From NCBI GenBank assembly GCA_016235555.1, contig JACRKC010000114.1, positions 1 to 64,000 of the forward strand: a DNA stretch of 64,000 bases, read 5' to 3'. The notes beneath the pieces are model-generated. The model ran no database searches. It was not told where the DNA came from and saw only the letters and a list, made by a program, of their open reading frames with translations. Source of the stretch: Verrucomicrobiota bacterium (lineage in GTDB: Bacteria; Verrucomicrobiota; Verrucomicrobiia; Opitutales; Opitutaceae). Position 1 is the stretch's first letter, and each line of letters opens with the position of its first letter. Made by a program: the position numbers and the translations under genes. Shown here piece by piece: positions 16,975-25,002 of the stretch.

Positions 16975-19109
16975 AACGCGCCCTTGCCCTCCTCGTTCTC
17001 CTCGCCGCCGTCGCTCCCGCGCGGGCCTACGATCTCACCCGCTGGCAGCAACACGCCGCCAACGTCACCATCATGCGCGACACCTGGGGCATCCCGCATG
17101 TGTTCGGCCGGACGGACGCCGATGCCGTGTTCGGTTTGCTCTACGCGCAGGCCGAGGACGATTTTCCGCGCATCGAATTGAACTACATCGACGCCCTGGG
17201 CCGCCGCGCGGAAGTCGAAGGCGAGGCCGAACTCTGGCGCGATCTGCGGATGAAGCTGTTCATCGATCCGGTGGACTTGCGGGCCAGATACGCCGGCTCC
17301 CCGCCGTGGTTGCGCGCCCTCATGGACGCGTGGGCCGACGGCCTGAACTACTTCCTGCACACGCACCCGCACGTGCAGCCGCGGCTCATCGCGCGTTTCG
17401 AACCGTGGATGGCGCTCTCGTTCACCGAGGGCAGCATCGGCGGCGACATCGAGTCGGTTTCGCTCCGCCGGTTGGAGGCTTTCTATGGCCGGCGCCCCGC
17501 GCGTGCGTTGAGTTGGTCGCGCGAGTCCGACCCGCCGGGCCGTGGCGCGGAGCCGGGTGGTTCCAATGGTTTCGCCATCGCCCCCGCGATCAGCGCTTCG
17601 GGGCACGCGCTGCTGATGATCAATCCGCACACCTCGTTCTACTTTCGTCCCGAGGTGCATGTCGTGAGCGAGGAGGGCCTCAACGCCTACGGCGCCGTCA
17701 CGTGGGGCCAGTTCTTCGTCTACCAGGGCTTCAACGACCGCTGCGGCTGGATGCACACCTCCAACGGCGCGGACGTGATCGACGAATATCTGGAAACCAT
17801 CGTCGAGAAGCCCGGCGGCTTCTTCTACCACTACGGCACCGAGGAACGGGCGCTCATCACCAAACCGATCGTCCTCCCTTACCGCTCCACCACCGCCACC
17901 CGCGAACGCACCGTCACCGCTTACTTCACGCCTCACGGTCCGGTCGTCCGCGAAGTCGACGGTCGCTGGGTCACGGTCCGGCTCATGCAGGACCCGGTCA
18001 ACGCGCTCATCCAATCCTACCAACGCACCAAAGCGCGCGGCTTCGCCGATTTCCGCCGGGTGATGGACCTGCGCACCAACACCTCCAACAACACCGTCTT
18101 CGCCGACACCGACGGCAACATCGCTTATTTCCACGGCAACTTCGTTCCCCGCCGCGATCCGAAATTCGATTGGACGCAACCCGTGAACGGCAGCGATCCC
18201 GCGACCGAGTGGCGCGGCCTGCACGACGTGAAGGAGATCATCCAGCTGCTCAATCCACCGAACGGCTGGATTCAAAACACCAACAACTGGCCGTTTTCCG
18301 CGGCCGGCCCGAACAGCCCCCGGCGCGAGGATTTCCCGGCCTACATGTGGACCAATCCCGAAAACGCCCGCGGCCGCAACGCCGTGCGCGTGCTCGATCG
18401 CCCGGCCGCGTGGACGCTCGATTCCCTCATCGCCGCCGCCTACGACAGCTATCTCGCCGCGTTCGAAACCCTCCTGCCCCCGCTTTTCGCCGCCTTCGAC
18501 GAACTGCCGGCCACGGCTCCACTGCGGCCGGTGCTCACGGAACCGATCGTGGCGCTGCGCGCATGGGATCGCCGCACCTCAAGCAGCTCCGTGCCGGCGG
18601 CGCTCGCGATCCTGTGGGCCCATGAAATCGCCGCCACTCCCGCGGCTGCCGCATCCGCCACGCCGGCGCAGCGGCTCGACGCCCTCCAGCGCGTCGTCGA
18701 ACGCCTCACGCGCGACTTCGGCACGTGGCAGACGCCCTGGGGCGAGATCAACCGCTTCCAGCGGCTCAGCGGCGATATCAATGCGGGATTCGACGACACC
18801 AAGCCGAGCCTCCCGATTCCCTTTGCCTCCGGCAACTGGGGTTCGCTCGCGGCATTCGGTGTCAGCGGACCGCCGCAAAAAACCAGGCGCATCTACGGCA
18901 ACCGCGGCAACAGCTTCGTCGCCGCCGTGGAGTTCGGCCCTCGTATCGTCGCCAAAAGCCTCCTCGCCGGCGGCAACAGCAACGACCCCGCGTCCCCGCA
19001 CTTCAACGACCAAGCCGAACGCTACGCCCGCGGCCAGTTCAAGGACGTGTGGTTCTACCGCTCAGACATCGAGCGCCATGCCGAACGCAGGTATCGGCCG
19101 GGCGAGTGA
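16971..19109 (+). CDS. Penicillin acylase-family Ntn-hydrolase
   Basis: Secreted amidohydrolase of the penicillin/acyl-homoserine-lactone acylase family, 712 residues. Residues 1-19 form a signal peptide ending ARA. The alpha-chain region includes VTIMRDTWGIPHVFG. The catalytic N-terminal serine of the beta chain is Ser198 in EPGGSNGFAIAP, exposed by autoproteolysis of the precursor after the preceding glycine. The beta chain has TNTSNNTVFADTDGNIAYFHGN, a family hallmark. Likely periplasmic substrates are N-acyl amides such as cyclic lipopeptides, homoserine lactones or beta-lactams; sequence does not say which. It overlaps the MOSC gene by four bases. Confidence 0.88.
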   Translation: MKRALALLVLLAAVAPARAYDLTRWQQHAANVTIMRDTWGIPHVFGRTDADAVFGLLYAQAEDDFPRIELNYIDALGRRAEVEGEAELWRDLRMKLFIDPVDLRARYAGSPPWLRALMDAWADGLNYFLHTHPHVQPRLIARFEPWMALSFTEGSIGGDIESVSLRRLEAFYGRRPARALSWSRESDPPGRGAEPGGSNGFAIAPAISASGHALLMINPHTSFYFRPEVHVVSEEGLNAYGAVTWGQFFVYQGFNDRCGWMHTSNGADVIDEYLETIVEKPGGFFYHYGTEERALITKPIVLPYRSTTATRERTVTAYFTPHGPVVREVDGRWVTVRLMQDPVNALIQSYQRTKARGFADFRRVMDLRTNTSNNTVFADTDGNIAYFHGNFVPRRDPKFDWTQPVNGSDPATEWRGLHDVKEIIQLLNPPNGWIQNTNNWPFSAAGPNSPRREDFPAYMWTNPENARGRNAVRVLDRPAAWTLDSLIAAAYDSYLAAFETLLPPLFAAFDELPATAPLRPVLTEPIVALRAWDRRTSSSSVPAALAILWAHEIAATPAAAASATPAQRLDALQRVVERLTRDFGTWQTPWGEINRFQRLSGDINAGFDDTKPSLPIPFASGNWGSLAAFGVSGPPQKTRRIYGNRGNSFVAAVEFGPRIVAKSLLAGGNSNDPASPHFNDQAERYARGQFKDVWFYRSDIERHAERRYRPGE

Positions 19110-19114
19110 TCGAG

Positions 19115-19214
19115 GTAGGGACGGCTCTCCGCGCCGTCCTGAGTTCCATTTCACATTCACGCCTTGGGCGTGCACTCCACCCGCCAACTCAGGACGTCTC
19201 GAGACGTCCCTGCC
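19115..19214. repeat. GTAG-type REP pair
   Basis: Left arm starts GTAGGGACGGC (19115) and folds with GCCGTCC; right arm starts AGGACGTCTC (19191) and ends GACGTCCCTGCC. The arms match the subfamily found inside the helicase gene at 31855-31936. Confidence 0.75.
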
Positions 19215-19237
19215 TAAAACGGCATGAAACGCCGACT

Positions 19238-19316
19238 GAGGTGGAGCGCGTTGCCCTCAACGCGCTTTCCGGGTGTGCGCCGTAGCCCGAGCGCGTTGAG
19301 GGCGACGCGCTCCACC
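19238..19316. repeat. Long inverted repeat
   Basis: Arms AGGTGGAGCGCGTTG and complement CGCGCTCCACCT face each other across about 79 bases, with an inner arm pair around CTCAACGCGC/GCGCGTTGAG. It may fold as a large hairpin and end transcription from both convergent genes. Confidence 0.7.
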
Positions 19317-19334
19317 TCGACTGCAAGTTTCCAC

Positions 19335-19727
19335 TCACTCAAAGCCCCCGCCTCGCCGGTTCGCCTTGATCCGCGCCCGGTGCTTCTTCGATTGAATCAT
19401 GCGGACCTTCTGGGCGTGAGACTTTTTCCGGTTCCGGCGGCGCTCCAGTTCGTGTGCATCGATGACCGCTTCGCTCGCCGCGCGCGCCCGCGTTTCCAGT
19501 TTTTCGCACAACTCCACCCACGCCCGCTCCCGATTCGCCGTCTGCAACCTCTCGTGCTGACATCGCACTTCGATTCCCGTCGGCCCGTGCCGCAGCCACA
19601 CCGTCGAGCTTGTCTTGTTGATTTTCTGTCCGCCCGGTCCCGAACCCCGCACAAAACGCTCCTCCACGTCCGCCAGTTGCACGCCGACGGCCGCCAGGCG
19701 TTCGACGATTTGGGCTGGTATGCGCAT
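19335..19727 (-). CDS. ArfB-like GGQ peptide chain release factor homologue
   Basis: Short release-factor-family protein, 130 residues, lacking the codon-recognition domain of RF1/RF2. The catalytic loop GSGPGGQKINKTSSTVWLRH (about 28-47) contains GGQ, which triggers hydrolysis of peptidyl-tRNA. The C-terminus is strongly basic (SKKHRARIKANRR), as in ArfB/ICT1 ribosome-rescue factors, whose tail enters the empty mRNA channel. It probably frees stalled ribosomes. The ATG at 19727 was chosen because the 29 residues added by the ATG at 19814 look like translated spacer DNA (simple CTCCC-rich sequence). Transcribed divergently from the Bat operon. Confidence 0.82.
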   Translation of the reverse strand: MRIPAQIVERLAAVGVQLADVEERFVRGSGPGGQKINKTSSTVWLRHGPTGIEVRCQHERLQTANRERAWVELCEKLETRARAASEAVIDAHELERRRNRKKSHAQKVRMIQSKKHRARIKANRRGGGFE

Positions 19728-19812
19728 GGGAGGCCGTTTTCTTGAGGGAAACTCTTTCCTCCTCAAAGAGTCAAACGCGCCTCCATCTTCCATCTCCCAC
19801 CTCCGCTCCCTC

Positions 19813-20775
19813 ATGCAATCAGGTCCCGCTTGGTCTCAGAAACTCCGTGCCGAAATCGGCAAGGCCGTCATCGGTCAGGATGCCGCCGTCGAGCGCATGC
19901 TCGTCGCCCTCCTCGCCAACGGCCACGTCCTCCTTGAGGGCATGCCCGGCCTCGCGAAGACGCTCCTCATCAAGTCCCTCGGCACCGCCCTCGGCGTGCA
20001 ATTCGAGCGCATCCAGTTCACCCCGGACCTCCTGCCGAGCGACGTGGTCGGCACGATGATTTTCCAGCCAAAGACCGGCGAATTCACCGCCCACCGCGGT
20101 CCGATCTTCGCCAACCTGGTCCTGGCCGACGAGATCAACCGCGCTCCCGCCAAAGTCCAATCCGCCCTCCTCGAAGCCATGCAGGAACGCCAGGTCACCA
20201 TCGGCGGGCAAACGCATCTGCTGCCGAAGCCGTTCTTCGTCATGGCCACGCAAAACCCCATCGAGCAGGAGGGCACCTACCCGCTGCCCGAGGCGCAGAC
20301 CGATCGTTTTCTTTTCAAGCTCATCGTCGGTTATCCCACCGCCGAGGAAGAATCATCGATGATGGGCCGCTGGGGCCAGGTCACGAAACAGCCCGCGCTC
20401 ACCCCCGTTTCCAGCGGTGAGGAACTGCTCGCGCTGCGTCACGAGGTCGATGCGATCCACCTCTCGCCGCAAGTGCAGGGCTACATCCTCTCGCTCGTGC
20501 GCGGCACCCGCGCGCTGGCGGAGAAAGGCGGCGGCGCCAAAACCTATCTCAGCTTCGGCGCCTCCCCCCGCGCCTCCCTCGCGCTCTACCAGGCCGGCCG
20601 CGCCCTCGCCTGGCTGCGCGGACAGGATTACCTCTCACCCGCTCTCGTCCAGGAACTCGCCCCCGACGTGCTCCGGCACCGCATCGGCCTCACCTACGAA
20701 GCCGAGGCCGAGGAAGTCACCACCGACAAAATCGTCGCCCAGGTGCTCGAACGCACGCCGGTGCCGAGCGCCTGA
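19813..20775 (+). CDS. MoxR-family AAA+ ATPase
   Basis: Chaperone-like AAA+ ATPase, 320 residues, first gene of the Bat operon. The Walker A motif is GMPGLAKT (residues 43-50), Walker B is LADEINRAP and sensor 1 is ATQNPIEQEGTYPLPEAQ. A C-terminal helical lid follows. MoxR proteins typically act with von Willebrand A proteins to assemble or activate envelope or metal-dependent complexes; here BatA and BatB follow. The ATG at 19813 is preceded by CTCCC-rich spacer with no Shine-Dalgarno. Confidence 0.9.
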   Translation: MQSGPAWSQKLRAEIGKAVIGQDAAVERMLVALLANGHVLLEGMPGLAKTLLIKSLGTALGVQFERIQFTPDLLPSDVVGTMIFQPKTGEFTAHRGPIFANLVLADEINRAPAKVQSALLEAMQERQVTIGGQTHLLPKPFFVMATQNPIEQEGTYPLPEAQTDRFLFKLIVGYPTAEEESSMMGRWGQVTKQPALTPVSSGEELLALRHEVDAIHLSPQVQGYILSLVRGTRALAEKGGGAKTYLSFGASPRASLALYQAGRALAWLRGQDYLSPALVQELAPDVLRHRIGLTYEAEAEEVTTDKIVAQVLERTPVPSA

Positions 20776-20785
20776 TCTTCCTCTT

Positions 20786-20867
20786 TCTCTTTATCCTTCT
20801 CTCCCCTTTGCGACCGGCGAGCTCCTGACGAAAGAGAAAGATAAAGGATAAGGAGAAAGATTTCCCT
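20786..20867. repeat. Purine/pyrimidine inverted repeat
   Basis: CTCTTTATCCTTCTC is mirrored by GATAAAGGATAAGGAGAAAG on the other side of a short GC spacer. It makes a long A/T-richer hairpin between moxR and the DUF58 gene. Origin unknown; it resembles a class of AT-richer inverted repeats seen again at 21782-21927. Confidence 0.7.
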
Positions 20868-20872
20868 GAACC

Positions 20873-21781
20873 ATGCCGCTGAAGATCGACACGTCGAACG
20901 CCAGGATCGACAACCCGCTCGCCCTGCTCCGGCAGCTCGAGTGGCGGGTGCGCCACGCCGTCGAAAACATCCTCAGTGGCGAATACCGCTCCGCGTTCCG
21001 CGGCCGCGGCATGGAGTTCGATCAGGTGGTCAAATACTCGTTTGGCGACGACGTGCGCGACATCGACTGGAACGTCACCGCGCGCCTCGGCGAGCCCTAC
21101 CGCAAGAAATTTGTCGAGGAGCGCGAGGTCACGCTGCTGCTCGTTTTCGAGGACTCACCGTCGCTCCACTTCGGCTCCGGCGCCCAATCGAAACGCGAAG
21201 CCCTCATGGAACTCGCCGGCCTCGTCATGCTGCTCGGCGCCGTCAATCGCGACCGCGTGGGCTTCGTCCACGCCTCGCCCGACGGCACGTTGGTGCGCGA
21301 ACCGGTCCGCGGCCGCGGCCAGATCCTGCATTCCGCCGCCACGCTCCTCGCCCGTCCCGCGCCCGATCCCACGGCCGGCCCCGTCGCGATGCCGTGGCGT
21401 TTCCTCTCCCGCGCCGCGCCGAAGCACAGCATTCTCCTCTGGCTCGGCGATTTCGCCCCGCGTCCCGAGCCCGAGGGCTGGCCGGTGCTGCGCCGCCGCT
21501 ATCAGACGATGGGCTTCCGCGTCGATGACCCGTGGGAACAGGCGCTGCCCACCGGCGAGAACTTCGCCGCCTACGATCCCACGGCCGGCCGCCTCGTCAC
21601 CCTCGAGGGCAGCGCCGCCGAGCGCGCGGCGCACGCCACGTGGAAACGCGAACGCGAGGACGCCTGGGAGTCGCTGTTCCCTGACCCGCTCAGCCGCCTC
21701 GTCGTCACCACCGAGCAAAACCGCCTCGAAGCCCTCGTGCGCTTCTTCCACGCGCGCATGAAACCCGGCTCACGCCGCTGA
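20873..21781 (+). CDS. DUF58 domain protein
   Basis: DUF58 protein, 302 residues, second gene of the Bat operon. The family signature is clear: VKYSFGDDVRDIDWNVTARLGEPYRKKFVEERE region (about 55-87), followed by a degenerate von Willebrand A-like fold (VTLLLVFEDSPSL). DUF58 genes nearly always sit between moxR and vWA genes and are thought to be partners of the ATPase. No membrane segment is visible. A GGAG run lies about 20 bases before the ATG, too far for a normal ribosome-binding site. Confidence 0.88.
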   Translation: MPLKIDTSNARIDNPLALLRQLEWRVRHAVENILSGEYRSAFRGRGMEFDQVVKYSFGDDVRDIDWNVTARLGEPYRKKFVEEREVTLLLVFEDSPSLHFGSGAQSKREALMELAGLVMLLGAVNRDRVGFVHASPDGTLVREPVRGRGQILHSAATLLARPAPDPTAGPVAMPWRFLSRAAPKHSILLWLGDFAPRPEPEGWPVLRRRYQTMGFRVDDPWEQALPTGENFAAYDPTAGRLVTLEGSAAERAAHATWKREREDAWESLFPDPLSRLVVTTEQNRLEALVRFFHARMKPGSRR

Positions 21782-21927
21782 CGCGCAAACCCCAAACACC
21801 AAATGTCCAAATTCCAAAAAAATCCCAGGCTTCAATATTCAATGCCGGCTGGCCCCGCGCGTTTTGAAGTTTTCGAGAATTTGGAATTTCTTTGGCGTTT
21901 GGGTTTTGGCGTTTGGGATTTTTCGTC
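21782..21927. repeat. AT-rich intergenic inverted repeat
   Basis: AAACACCAAATGTCCAAATT on the left is mirrored by AATTTGGAATTTC and GGCGTTTGGG runs on the right. The composition differs sharply from the surrounding GC-rich genes. Repeated GTTTGGG/CCCAAAC words suggest slippage growth. No gene. Confidence 0.7.
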
Positions 21928-22944
21928 ATGGGCCACCTGATTCTCAAAGACCCGCTCTGGCTCGCCGCCCTCCTCGCGCTCCCGCTCATCGTCTGGCTGC
22001 GCGGGCGTCGCAGTGTGCCGGTGCTGCTCGTGCCGTTCGCCGCGGCGTGGCACCGCCCGTCCCTCGCCGCGCCCTCGCGGTGGCCCGTGGCGCTCGCGCT
22101 CGGCGGCCTCGCCCTCCTCGTCGTCGCCCTCGCCCGGCCCCAACGCGTCGAAGACAAGCGCGAAGTCCGGTCCGAGGGCTACGACATCATGCTCGCGATC
22201 GATCTCTCGGGTTCGATGCTCTCCGAGGATTACGAACGCGGCGGTGAGCGCATCAACCGCCTCCAGGCCATCAAGCCCGTCATCCAGGCCTTCATCGAGA
22301 AGCGCACCAACGACCGCATCGGCGTCGTGCTCTTCTCCGGCCGCGCCTACACGATGGCCCCGCTCACCTTCGACCACGACTGGCTCGCGAAGCAGATCGA
22401 ACGCCTGAAAATCGGCCTCATCGAGGATGGCACCGCGATCGGCGACGGCCTCGGCGTCGCCCTCACGCGTCTCGAACAGGCCAAACGCGAGAGCGGCGGC
22501 AAACGTCAGGGCGCCTTCGTGGTCCTGCTCACCGATGGCGTGAACAACCGCGGTGCCCTCTCGCCCGAGCAGGCCACCGAACTCGCGAAGTCGCGCAGCG
22601 TCCCCGTCTACACGATCGGCGCCGGCAAGGACGGCTATGTGCCCTACCCCGTCGGCACCGACCGTTCCGGCCGCAAGGTCTACCGCACCGTCGTCTCCGA
22701 CCTCGACGAGGGCGCCTTGCGGGCGATGGCCGACGCGACCGGCGGCAAGTTCTTCCGCGCCGCCGATGTCGGCACGGCCGAGCGCGCCTTCAAGGAAATC
22801 GACCGCACTCAGAAGATCGAATTCCAGGCCAAGAGCTTTCTCATCACGACCGAGTTGTTCTGGTGGCTCGCCGCACCGGGGCTGGGCTGCCTCACGCTCG
22901 GCGCCCTGGTTTCGCGTCCCGTCTGGCGGAGGGAGGCGGCATGA
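21928..22944 (+). CDS. batA: BatA, von Willebrand A membrane protein
   Basis: Inner-membrane protein, 338 residues, with an N-terminal hydrophobic hairpin (LWLAALLALPLIVWL and WPVALALGGLALLVVALA), a von Willebrand A domain and a C-terminal transmembrane helix (LFWWLAAPGLGCLTLGALV). The metal-ion adhesion site is intact: DLSGSML (about residue 92). Bat proteins were linked to oxidative-stress tolerance in Bacteroides and Leptospira, though the mechanism is unsettled. The ATG at 21928 was chosen because the upstream extension is translated repeat. Expected to work with the MoxR and DUF58 proteins. Confidence 0.88.
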   Translation: MGHLILKDPLWLAALLALPLIVWLRGRRSVPVLLVPFAAAWHRPSLAAPSRWPVALALGGLALLVVALARPQRVEDKREVRSEGYDIMLAIDLSGSMLSEDYERGGERINRLQAIKPVIQAFIEKRTNDRIGVVLFSGRAYTMAPLTFDHDWLAKQIERLKIGLIEDGTAIGDGLGVALTRLEQAKRESGGKRQGAFVVLLTDGVNNRGALSPEQATELAKSRSVPVYTIGAGKDGYVPYPVGTDRSGRKVYRTVVSDLDEGALRAMADATGGKFFRAADVGTAERAFKEIDRTQKIEFQAKSFLITTELFWWLAAPGLGCLTLGALVSRPVWRREAA

Positions 22945-22986
22945 AAAACAACCAGGCTCCGGCAATCAGCGGCACGGCGTCGGAAG

Positions 22987-23040
22987 GTAGCGCCGGCATC
23001 TTGCCGGCGTTGATCGGAGCCGGCTGGAAGCCGACCCTAC
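22987..23040. repeat. GTAG-type REP pair
   Basis: GTAGCGCCGGCATC at 22987 folds with GCCGGCG; the right arm ends CCGACCCTAC (23040). It lies between batA and batB, followed by a short CTTGTGACTTGTCACTTC repeat (about 23096-23115). Confidence 0.7.
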
Positions 23041-23122
23041 TTTTCAAGCCGCCAACCGCCGGAGGCGCCCAATCGGCCAAGCTCGCCTACTCGCCACTTG
23101 TGACTTGTCACTTCTTGCACCG

Positions 23123-24997
23123 ATGAGCTTCCAGTGGCCCCACCTCTTCTGGCTCCTGTTGCTGCCCGCCGCGCTTCTCGCCTGGGAGTTGTCCCGCCGT
23201 CGCCGCGCGGCGGACTCCACCCATCCCAAGATTCTCCGCGCCGAAGCGGGGAGCGCCGAGTTGCGCCTCGCCGATTTTCGCACCGCCCCGTCCGTCGCCG
23301 CGTCGCGGCCGCGTTACTGGCTCTGCGCCGCCCTCGTCCTCGCCATCATCGCCCTCGCGCGCCCGCAGTGGGGCCGCATCGAGGAACCCGTCTTCGATCA
23401 GTCCCGCGAGATCCTCCTCGCGCTCGACCTCTCGCGCTCGATGCTCGCGCCCGACGTCAAGCCCACGCGCCTCGACCGTGCGAAACTCCTCATCACCTCC
23501 CTGCTCGAAAAACTCAGCGGCGAGCGCGTCGGCCTCGTGGTGTTCGCCGGCACGTCGTTTCTGCAATCCCCGCTCAGCGCCGACTACGAAATCCTCCGTG
23601 AGTTTCTGCCGGCGCTCAATCCCGAGTTCCTCCCGCAGGGCGGCTCCAACTACACCGCCCTGCTCAACGCCTCCACCGAGGCCTTCAGCGCCACCAATTC
23701 GGCCGATCGCTTCCTCATCATCCTGAGCGACGGCGAGGCGACCGAAGAGGGCTGGCGCGAGCGGATCGAGGAACTGAAAAAGAAGAACGTCCGCGTCATC
23801 GGCCTCGGCGTCGGCACCGCCGCCGGCGCGATGATCCCCGACAACGCGGGCGGCTTCGTGAAGGATGAACGCGGCGCCGTCGTCCTCTCCAAGCTCGAAA
23901 ACGCCACCCTGCAGGAACTCGCCCGCGCCACCAACGGCGCCTATCGCGACGCCTCGTCGTGGATCGACCTCGCGGCACTGGTGAAGGAAACGGTCGACGC
24001 CGGCCGCAAAGGCCAGTTCCTCGAGAAAAACACGGTGCGCCTCGTCGAGCGTTTCCAGTGGCCGCTCGCCTTTGCCGTTTGGTGCTTCCTGTTCAGCTTG
24101 TGCTACGAATTTCCGGTCCGCCCGCGCCCGCGCGCGATGGTGCTGCGCGCGCGGGAGGCAGGAGACCGGAGGCCGGAGGCGGGAAAACTCGCCGCCACCG
24201 CCGCCCTTCTGTTTTTCCTGGTTCCCGTCTCCAGCCTCCCGCCTCCGGCGCGCGCGGCGGAGGCCGCTCCGCCCGTCGCGCCCTCCGCCGCGCTGTCGAA
24301 GATCGTCGGCCGGGTCGCCGCCGCGTCTGCGCCGTCCGCCCGCGATTGGGCCGAACTTGCCCGCGAGACCGTCACGTGGGGCTCACGCATCCAGTCGGAG
24401 CGCCAACCCGTGCCCGAAGGTCCCGTGCGCGATGCGCTGTCGGCCGTTTCGCTGGGTCAGAGCCTCGACGCCAAAACCGCCGACTGGCCGAAGCTCCGCG
24501 AAGAACTCGAGACGCTGCTCGAAAAGAAGGACGACGAGAAAAAGGATGACCAGCAGCAGAAGCAGCAGGACAAGGACAAGCAGCAGAAGGATCAGGACAA
24601 CAAAAAGGAACAGTCCGATCAGCAGCAGAACCAGCAATCGAACCAGAATCAGGACGACAAGCCGGAGCAAGGCCAGCCGAAGGACCAGAAGTCCGACCAA
24701 AACGACAACACGCAGCAGAAGCAGTCCGACACCGACGACCGCAAACAGGGCGAATCCGCCTTCGGCGATATGAAGAAGCCCGAGCAACCGCCCGAGGAGC
24801 AACCGCCGGCGGAGACGCAGAAAGTGGGCGGCAACAAGGAGGAAAAGCAGGCCCAGGCCGAGCCGGCCGACCCATCGCTGGCCATTCCACTGCAGAAGCT
24901 GGAGCAAATCCGCAGTCAGGATTCTCCCGCCCGTCTCTTTCAGTTGATGGAGGGCGAACGGAAGCCCGACCAGAAAAAGCCCGGAAAAGATTGGTAA
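23123..24997 (+). CDS. batB: BatB-like vWA protein fused to a BatC-like low-complexity tail
   Basis: Membrane protein, 624 residues. The N-terminal half is BatB: two hydrophobic segments, a von Willebrand A domain with intact metal site DLSRSML (about residue 104) and a transmembrane helix near residue 320. Residues about 345-385 coincide with an imperfect inverted purine repeat in the DNA (24164-24258). The rest resembles the tail of BatC: a long Gln/Lys/Asp/Asn run (about 475-560) and the ending ARLFQLMEGERKPDQKKPGKDW. In Bacteroides and Leptospira BatB and BatC are separate, so this appears to be a fusion. The ATG at 23123 gives the expected N-terminus. Confidence 0.82.
   Translation: MSFQWPHLFWLLLLPAALLAWELSRRRRAADSTHPKILRAEAGSAELRLADFRTAPSVAASRPRYWLCAALVLAIIALARPQWGRIEEPVFDQSREILLALDLSRSMLAPDVKPTRLDRAKLLITSLLEKLSGERVGLVVFAGTSFLQSPLSADYEILREFLPALNPEFLPQGGSNYTALLNASTEAFSATNSADRFLIILSDGEATEEGWRERIEELKKKNVRVIGLGVGTAAGAMIPDNAGGFVKDERGAVVLSKLENATLQELARATNGAYRDASSWIDLAALVKETVDAGRKGQFLEKNTVRLVERFQWPLAFAVWCFLFSLCYEFPVRPRPRAMVLRAREAGDRRPEAGKLAATAALLFFLVPVSSLPPPARAAEAAPPVAPSAALSKIVGRVAAASAPSARDWAELARETVTWGSRIQSERQPVPEGPVRDALSAVSLGQSLDAKTADWPKLREELETLLEKKDDEKKDDQQQKQQDKDKQQKDQDNKKEQSDQQQNQQSNQNQDDKPEQGQPKDQKSDQNDNTQQKQSDTDDRKQGESAFGDMKKPEQPPEEQPPAETQKVGGNKEEKQAQAEPADPSLAIPLQKLEQIRSQDSPARLFQLMEGERKPDQKKPGKDW
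24164..24258. repeat. Inverted purine repeat inside batB
   Basis: GGCAGGAGACCGGAGGCCGG on the left is mirrored by CCGTCTCCAGCCTCCCGCC on the right. It is read in frame as a linker (REAGDRRPEAGK ... VSSLPPPARA) between the BatB part and the BatC-like tail. Confidence 0.6.
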
Positions 24998-25002
24998 CCC
25001 GC

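Noticed and set aside
22941-23126. A 61-residue reading frame starting ATGA on the batA stop
   Set aside because: It runs through a GTAG palindrome pair and a short CTTGTGACTTG repeat and has no protein-like pattern; the frame is a by-product of the repeat.
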